In this document: one piece after another, positions 7,112 through 10,020 of the stretch | How positions within the stretch are numbered: position 1 is the first letter of the stretch | Layout of the letters: each line of letters starts with the position of its first letter | Assembly: GCA_964511405.1 (NCBI GenBank) | Contig: CAZEFK010000239.1 | Coordinates: forward strand, 1 to 10,020 | From: CAZEFK01 sp964511405 | Lineage (GTDB): Bacteria > Pseudomonadota > Alphaproteobacteria > Elsterales > Elsteraceae | DNA: 10,020 bases | Reading direction: 5' to 3' | Position numbers and translations under genes: made by a program | The notes under the pieces: model-generated | Seen by the model: only the letters and a program-made list of their open reading frames with translations | The model's database searches: none | Told to the model about the DNA's origin: nothing

Positions 7112-7256
7112 CGTCGACGCCGTTGTCGATGGCTTCCGGTACGGTGGCCCCATCGGACATGCATCCCGGCAGGTCCGGAAATTCGATGAGATAGCCCCCG
7201 CCCTCGTCCTCGGATAGAGGCCGCAACACGAAGCGACAGGGAATATGGTCGGTCAT
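7038..7256 (-). CDS. HicB-family antitoxin, no HicA partner
   Basis: A 72-residue protein matching the short, partial RNase H-like HicB domain: a beta strand CRFVLRPLSEDEGG, then the hallmark GGGYLIEFPDLPGC (19-32), SDGATVPEAIDN (34-45) and an amphipathic helix VDAMRCWIAAMEAAG (47-61). In HicAB systems HicB blocks the mRNA-cleaving toxin HicA and represses its own promoter, often through an extra C-terminal DNA-binding domain. No such domain is present here. HicA normally sits directly beside HicB, but upstream is the TetR-type regulator (20-nt gap) and downstream is the convergent MFS gene, so no toxin gene is next to it. The last ~24 codons overlap the MFS 3' end on the opposite strand by 74 nt. 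The start ATG has no strong Shine-Dalgarno. It may be read from the regulator's mRNA. Confidence 0.8.
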   Translation of the reverse strand: MTDHIPCRFVLRPLSEDEGGGYLIEFPDLPGCMSDGATVPEAIDNGVDAMRCWIAAMEAAGRPVPSPARPAA

Positions 7257-7276
7257 GGTTTGTCCGGCTTGGCCCC

Positions 7277-7945
7277 CTATCCCACCCGATCCAGCCCCCT
7301 GAGCACTAGGGTCACAACCAGCCGTGCCGCCATATCGAAGTCATCGTCGTCCAGCGCCGGCTTGCCCAGCACGGCGGCGATCTGCACTGCGAAATCGGCG
7401 TAGGTCTGGGTCGAGGCCCAGATCACGAACAGCAGGTGCCGGGGATCGACGCGGGCGATCCGGCCCTCGGCCATCCAGCGTTCCAGCACCCGCGCCTTGT
7501 CGTCGACCACCTGCTTGAGGTCGGTCGCCAGATAGTCCTTGAGCTCCGGCGCGCCGCGCAGCATCTCGCCGGCGAACAGCTTCGACGCCGCCGGCCGGCG
7601 GCGCGACCAGTCGATCTTGGCCCGGATATAGGCGGTCAGCGCCGCCGCCGGGTCGACATCGTCGGCGATGGCGTCGGCCGCCCCCAGCCACACCGCCAGG
7701 ATGTCGCGCAGGACGGCGCGGTACAGCGCCTCCTTGGTGCCGAAATAGTAGTGCAGGTTGGCCTTGGGCAGGCCCGCCCGCCGCGCGATCGCGGCGGTCG
7801 TGGCGCCCTCGAACCCGACCTCGGCAAACACCGCTTCGGCCGCCGCCAGCAGCCGCTCCTCGTTGGCCGCCCGGATCCGACCGCGCTTCGGCGGCTCGGC
7901 AACATTGGGATCGTCTTCCGCCAGGGCCACGAGTTTCTTGACCAA
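7277..7945 (-). CDS. TetR-family transcriptional regulator, RutR-like
   Basis: A 222-residue repressor-type regulator. An N-terminal TetR helix-turn-helix spans about residues 28-75 (GFEGATTAAIARRAGLPKAN, then LHYYFGTKEALY). The ligand domain resembles E. coli RutR along its length: VLRDILAVWL, SRRRPAASKLFAGEML and HLLFVIWASTQTYADF at 170-185. RutR senses uracil and thymine and releases its operators when they are bound. Its position, divergent from preT/preA, fits control of pyrimidine breakdown. The N-terminus is uncertain: the frame opens right after a stop with TTG at 7945, and the next candidate is GTG at 7930. Neither has a clear Shine-Dalgarno and no ATG is near. A RutR-like operator overlaps this start region, suggesting autoregulation. 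The orphan hicB follows 20 nt downstream. Family call firm; RutR orthology is inferred from sequence recall plus context. Confidence 0.9.
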   Translation of the reverse strand: MVKKLVALAEDDPNVAEPPKRGRIRAANEERLLAAAEAVFAEVGFEGATTAAIARRAGLPKANLHYYFGTKEALYRAVLRDILAVWLGAADAIADDVDPAAALTAYIRAKIDWSRRRPAASKLFAGEMLRGAPELKDYLATDLKQVVDDKARVLERWMAEGRIARVDPRHLLFVIWASTQTYADFAVQIAAVLGKPALDDDDFDMAARLVVTLVLRGLDRVG

Positions 7946-7953
7946 TCAGACAG
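7938..7953. promoter_or_regulatory. RutR-like operator, copy A (overlaps regulator start)
   Basis: TTGACCA-AT-CAGACAG matches the published E. coli RutR consensus TTGACCA-nn-TGGTCAA at all seven left-half bases and at three of seven right-half bases. It covers the first codons of the regulator gene if that gene starts at TTG 7945, a position suited to autorepression or to a leaderless start. Binding is inferred. Confidence 0.55.
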
Positions 7954-7970
7954 GTTTTCGACGCGTTTTG

Positions 7971-8001
7971 CCGCCGAGCCTATCGCCGGGCCCCTCGGCG
8001 G
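7971..8001. repeat. Inverted repeat in copy A of the intergenic repeat
   Basis: CCGCCGAG (7971-7978) and CTCGGCGG (7994-8001) are perfect inverted 8-bp arms around a 15-nt loop. They extend to TTGCC/GGCAA with a two-base bulge. No U-run follows on either strand, so a terminator is unlikely. It could be an operator for another regulator, an RNA hairpin, or chance in GC-rich DNA. Confidence 0.35.
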
Positions 8002-8073
8002 GGCAAGCGCGGACGGTGCGGCGATCGATCGGACGCAAGATTCAGAATGCCCGCTGGAGGCTTAAGACATTTC

Positions 8074-8089
8074 TTGACCAATCAGTCAG
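8074..8089. promoter_or_regulatory. RutR-like operator, copy B (upstream of preT)
   Basis: TTGACCA-AT-CAGTCAG matches the RutR consensus TTGACCA-nn-TGGTCAA at seven of seven left-half and four of seven right-half bases. TGAC and GTCA form the dyad. It lies 65 bp before the preT start codon and overlaps the best -35 candidate, so binding there would block preT transcription. Binding is inferred. Confidence 0.65.
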
Positions 8090-8103
8090 GATTTCGGTAG
8101 CGT
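8074..8103 (+). promoter_or_regulatory. Candidate preT promoter
   Basis: TTGACC (8074-8079) is a near-consensus -35 element. TAGCGT (8098-8103), 18 bp downstream, is a weak -10 element matching three of six bases. It would give a 5' leader of about 45 nt. The -35 element coincides with operator copy B. The -10 box is poor, so this is tentative. Confidence 0.35.
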
Positions 8104-8143
8104 TTATTGCCGAGCCTGTCGTTGGGCCCACCGGCGAAACAAA

Positions 8144-8150
8144 GGGGGAG
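8144..8150 (+). promoter_or_regulatory. Ribosome binding site of preT
   Basis: GGGGGAG followed by a four-base spacer before the ATG at 8155. It supports that start over the upstream in-frame TTG at 8107, which lies inside the intergenic repeat and has no Shine-Dalgarno. Confidence 0.65.
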
Positions 8151-8154
8151 AGCC

Positions 8155-9525
8155 ATGGCGCCACCGGTCCAGCCCGACATCGCCGCAGGCCGGCTCCCGG
8201 CCGAACGGCTGGCCTGCAACTTCGCCGACGCCCATCCGCCGCTCGACCCGGTCCAGGTCGAGGCCGAGGCCAGCCGCTGCTACTATTGCTACGATGCGCC
8301 CTGCATCGAGGCTTGCCCGACCGGCATCGACATCCCGGGCTTCATCGCCAAGATCGCCGCCGGCAATCCCAAGGGGGCGGCGCGCGATATCCTGTCGGCC
8401 AACATCATGGGCGGTATGTGCGCCCGCGTCTGCCCGACCGAGGTGCTGTGCGAGGAGGCCTGCGTGCGCAACGCCGCCGGCCACGGCCCGGTCCAGATCG
8501 GCCAGCTTCAGCGCCACGCCACCGACTGGCTGTTCGAGCGCGGCATCCAGCTCTTCGAGCGCGGGGCCGCCACCGGCAAGCGGGTGGCCGTGGTCGGCGG
8601 CGGGCCGGCCGGCCTCGCCTGCGCCCACCGGCTGGCGACGCTCGGCCACGAGGCGGTGGTGTTCGAGGCGCGCGCCAAGCTCGCCGGCCTCAACGAGTAC
8701 GGCATCGCCGCCTACAAGACGCCGGGCGGCTTCGCCCAGGCCGAGGCCGACTACATCCTGGGCGTCGGCGGCATCACGGTGCGCACCGGCACCGCGCTCG
8801 GCCGCGACATCACCCTCGACCAGCTGCGCCGGGAGTTCGACGCCGTGTTCCTGGGCGTGGGCCTGGGCGGCGTCAACCAGCTCGGCGTGCCCGGCGAGAA
8901 CCTGGGCGGCGTGATCGACGCCGTCGCCTATATCGAGCGGCTGCGCCAGGCCGACGACCTGGCCGAGCTGCCGGTCGGCCGCCGCATCGTGGTGATCGGC
9001 GGCGGCAATACCGCCATCGACATCGCCGTGCAGACCAAGCGCCTGGGCGCCGAGGACGTGACCCTGACCTACCGGCGCGGCCCCGAGGCCATGAGCGCGA
9101 CCGCCGAGGAGCAAGCCTTCGCCCAGCTCAACGGCGTGCGCATCAAGCATTGGGTGCGGCCGGCGCGCCTGATCGGCAAGGACGGCCAGGTCACCGGCAT
9201 CGACCTCGAATATACTCGCCTCGATGGCGACGGCCGCCTGGTCGGCACCGGCGAGACCCTGGCGCTCGCCGCCGACATGGTGTTCAAGGCGATCGGCCAG
9301 ACCCTGGCCGAAGCGGCGCTGCCGGAAACCCGCGGCGGGAAAATCGTCGTCGACGCCGACGGCCGCACTTCACTGGCCGGCGTCTGGGCCGGCGGCGACT
9401 GCACCAAGGGCATCGACCTGACCGTCCAGGCCGTGCAGGACGGCAAGACCGCCGCCGACGCGATAGACCGGGCGCTCCGCGCCGATGGGATCGACCGCAC
9501 GCTTCGCGCCAACGGGAGGGCATGA
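8155..9525 (+). CDS. preT: NAD(P)H-dependent dihydropyrimidine dehydrogenase subunit PreT
   Basis: A 456-residue cytosolic flavoprotein. With PreA it reduces uracil and thymine to dihydrouracil and dihydrothymine, the first step of reductive pyrimidine breakdown. It is homologous to the N-terminal part of mammalian dihydropyrimidine dehydrogenase. Two [4Fe-4S] clusters are marked by Cys42, 45, 50, 54 (CYYCYDAPCIEAC) and Cys89, 93, 99, 103. Gln119, 16 residues after Cys103 in IGQLQ, matches the spacing of the unusual glutamine ligand Gln156 of the pig enzyme. FAD binding: GGGPAG (148-153). NAD(P)H binding: GGGNT (282-286) followed by YRR. A second FAD-contact motif, GVWAGGDCTKG, lies near the C-terminus. 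Electrons pass from NAD(P)H through FAD and the clusters to PreA. It is somewhat longer than E. coli PreT (about 412), largely at the C-terminal tail. It overlaps preA by one nucleotide (TGATG). Probable repression by the divergent RutR-like regulator. Confidence 0.95.
   Translation: MAPPVQPDIAAGRLPAERLACNFADAHPPLDPVQVEAEASRCYYCYDAPCIEACPTGIDIPGFIAKIAAGNPKGAARDILSANIMGGMCARVCPTEVLCEEACVRNAAGHGPVQIGQLQRHATDWLFERGIQLFERGAATGKRVAVVGGGPAGLACAHRLATLGHEAVVFEARAKLAGLNEYGIAAYKTPGGFAQAEADYILGVGGITVRTGTALGRDITLDQLRREFDAVFLGVGLGGVNQLGVPGENLGGVIDAVAYIERLRQADDLAELPVGRRIVVIGGGNTAIDIAVQTKRLGAEDVTLTYRRGPEAMSATAEEQAFAQLNGVRIKHWVRPARLIGKDGQVTGIDLEYTRLDGDGRLVGTGETLALAADMVFKAIGQTLAEAALPETRGGKIVVDADGRTSLAGVWAGGDCTKGIDLTVQAVQDGKTAADAIDRALRADGIDRTLRANGRA
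9514..9520 (+). promoter_or_regulatory. Ribosome binding site of preA
   Basis: GGGAGGG inside the last preT codons. Two adjacent in-frame ATGs follow at 9522 and 9525. GGAGG is two bases from the first and five from the second, so 9525 is the better start. Placement within preT implies coupled translation. Confidence 0.6.
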
Positions 9526-10020
9526 TGGCCGACCTTCGCACCACCTTCGCCGGGATCCGCTCGCCCAACCCGTTCTGGCTGGCCTCGGCGCCGCCCACCG
9601 ACAAGGAATACAACGTCGTCCGCGCGTTCAAGGCCGGCTGGGGCGGCGTGGTGTGGAAGACGCTGGGCGAGGACCCGCCGGTGGTCAACGTCACCTCGCG
9701 CTACGGCGCCGTCGCGGTCAACGGCCAGCGCATGGTCGGCTTCAACAACATCGAGCTGATCACCGACCGGCCGCTCGAGGTCAACCTGCGCGAGATCAAG
9801 CAGGTCAAGCGCGACTGGCCCGACCGCGCGGTGGTGGTGTCGCTGATGGTGCCGTGCGAGGAGCCGGCCTGGCAGGCCATCCTGGCTCGGGTCGAGGAGA
9901 CCGGCGCCGACGGCGTCGAGCTCAATTTCGGCTGCCCGCACGGCATGAGCGAGCGCGGCATGGGCGCGGCGGTCGGCCAAGTGCCCGAGTACATCGAGAT
10001 GGTGACGCGCTGGTGCAAGG
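9525..10020 (+). CDS. preA: NAD(P)H-dependent dihydropyrimidine dehydrogenase subunit PreA (N-terminal 165 residues, cut by window edge)
   Basis: This is the FMN-containing catalytic subunit that receives electrons from PreT and reduces the pyrimidine ring. It belongs to the dihydroorotate dehydrogenase-like TIM-barrel family. Visible motifs: RSPNPFWLASAPPT near the start, GWGGVVWKTLG (FMN site), NVTSRYGAV, FNNIELITDRPLEVNLREI, and the active-site loop NFGCPHGMSERGMGAAVGQ. In that loop Cys137 corresponds to the catalytic general-acid cysteine (Cys671 of pig dihydropyrimidine dehydrogenase, in SCPHG) and Asn134 to the substrate-binding Asn668. Roughly 250 residues remain outside the window, including the C-terminal ferredoxin-like [4Fe-4S] domain expected for this subunit. 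Dihydropyrimidinase and beta-ureidopropionase genes often follow preA; they would lie to the right of this window. Confidence 0.95.
   Translation, partial: MADLRTTFAGIRSPNPFWLASAPPTDKEYNVVRAFKAGWGGVVWKTLGEDPPVVNVTSRYGAVAVNGQRMVGFNNIELITDRPLEVNLREIKQVKRDWPDRAVVVSLMVPCEEPAWQAILARVEETGADGVELNFGCPHGMSERGMGAAVGQVPEYIEMVTRWCK

Larger units (their letters stand above)
7934..8142. repeat. 73-bp imperfect direct repeat in the regulator/preT intergenic region
   Basis: Copy A (7934-8006) and copy B (8070-8142) align without gaps at an offset of 136 bp, 54 of 73 positions identical by hand count. The first 16 bases (TTTCTTGACCAATCAG) are identical, as are the blocks GCCGAGCCT, GGGCCC and CGGCG. Each copy starts with a RutR-like operator. 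Copy B ends just before the preT ribosome binding site. This looks like an old duplication of the promoter-operator segment. The remaining intergenic sequence (8007-8069) shows no gene. Confidence 0.75.

Noticed and set aside
7971..8006. Rho-independent terminator in the regulator/preT gap.
   Set aside because: The hairpin arms are real but no U-run follows on either strand, and both flanking genes diverge from the gap, so no transcript should end here.
8107..8154. TTG start 16 codons upstream of the preT ATG.
   Set aside because: It lies inside the intergenic direct repeat and has no ribosome binding site, whereas the ATG at 8155 has GGGGGAG at good spacing.
3853..10020. A single pyrimidine system joining the dCTP deaminase with preTA, since both act on pyrimidines.
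   Set aside because: The genes lie in separate units with an MFS gene, a HicB gene and a regulator between them. The deaminase family acts in phage defence while PreTA is catabolic, so proximity alone is not evidence.
1..10020. CRISPR arrays, tRNA or rRNA genes, transposases, integrases and attachment sites.
   Set aside because: I saw no regularly spaced repeats, no RNA-gene signatures and no mobile-element proteins on either strand. The deaminase block shows no obvious base-composition break from its neighbours.

Overview
The window is very GC-rich coding DNA, packed on both strands with short gaps. Its gene content is a RutR-like regulator beside PreT/PreA, an MdtAB-type RND pump, and DUF29, DUF488 and RraA-family proteins. 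Together with the codon usage this suggests a high-GC proteobacterium, most likely an alphaproteobacterium (inference; no rRNA or other taxonomic marker is present). Both ends of the window cut genes.

Layout: (1) 1-2466, minus strand: an RND multidrug efflux operon, a periplasmic adaptor (MdtA-like) followed with a 4-nt overlap by an RND permease (MdtB/MdtC-like) that runs off the left edge. (2) 2603-3785, minus strand: an RraA/HMG-aldolase-family protein followed 13 nt later by a DUF488 protein. (3) 3853-7111, plus strand, divergent from RraA: a two-domain P-loop/cytidine-deaminase protein of the anti-phage dCTP deaminase (AvcD/DCD) type, then 12 nt later a DUF29 protein, then an MFS exporter. 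(4) 7038-7256, minus strand: a HicB-type antitoxin without a HicA toxin, whose 3' end overlaps the MFS gene tail to tail. (5) 7277-7945, minus strand: a RutR-like TetR regulator, divergent from (6) 8155-10020, plus strand: preT and preA, the two subunits of NAD(P)H-dependent dihydropyrimidine dehydrogenase. preA is cut by the right edge.

How the genes work together: the PreT/PreA pair carries out the first step of reductive uracil/thymine breakdown. The 209-bp gap between it and the RutR-like regulator holds two sites that resemble the RutR operator. These sites lie inside an ungapped 73-bp imperfect direct repeat (54/73 identical), so local pyrimidine-responsive control is a well-supported inference. 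The dCTP deaminase is a defence gene by family: it depletes dCTP during phage infection. Here it has no room for the upstream regulatory RNA (AvcI) known in Vibrio, its P-loop lacks the Walker A lysine, and it contains a perfect 13-bp-stem hairpin near its 5' end. It is followed closely by DUF29. That deaminase/DUF29 unit is the best candidate here for something not yet described.
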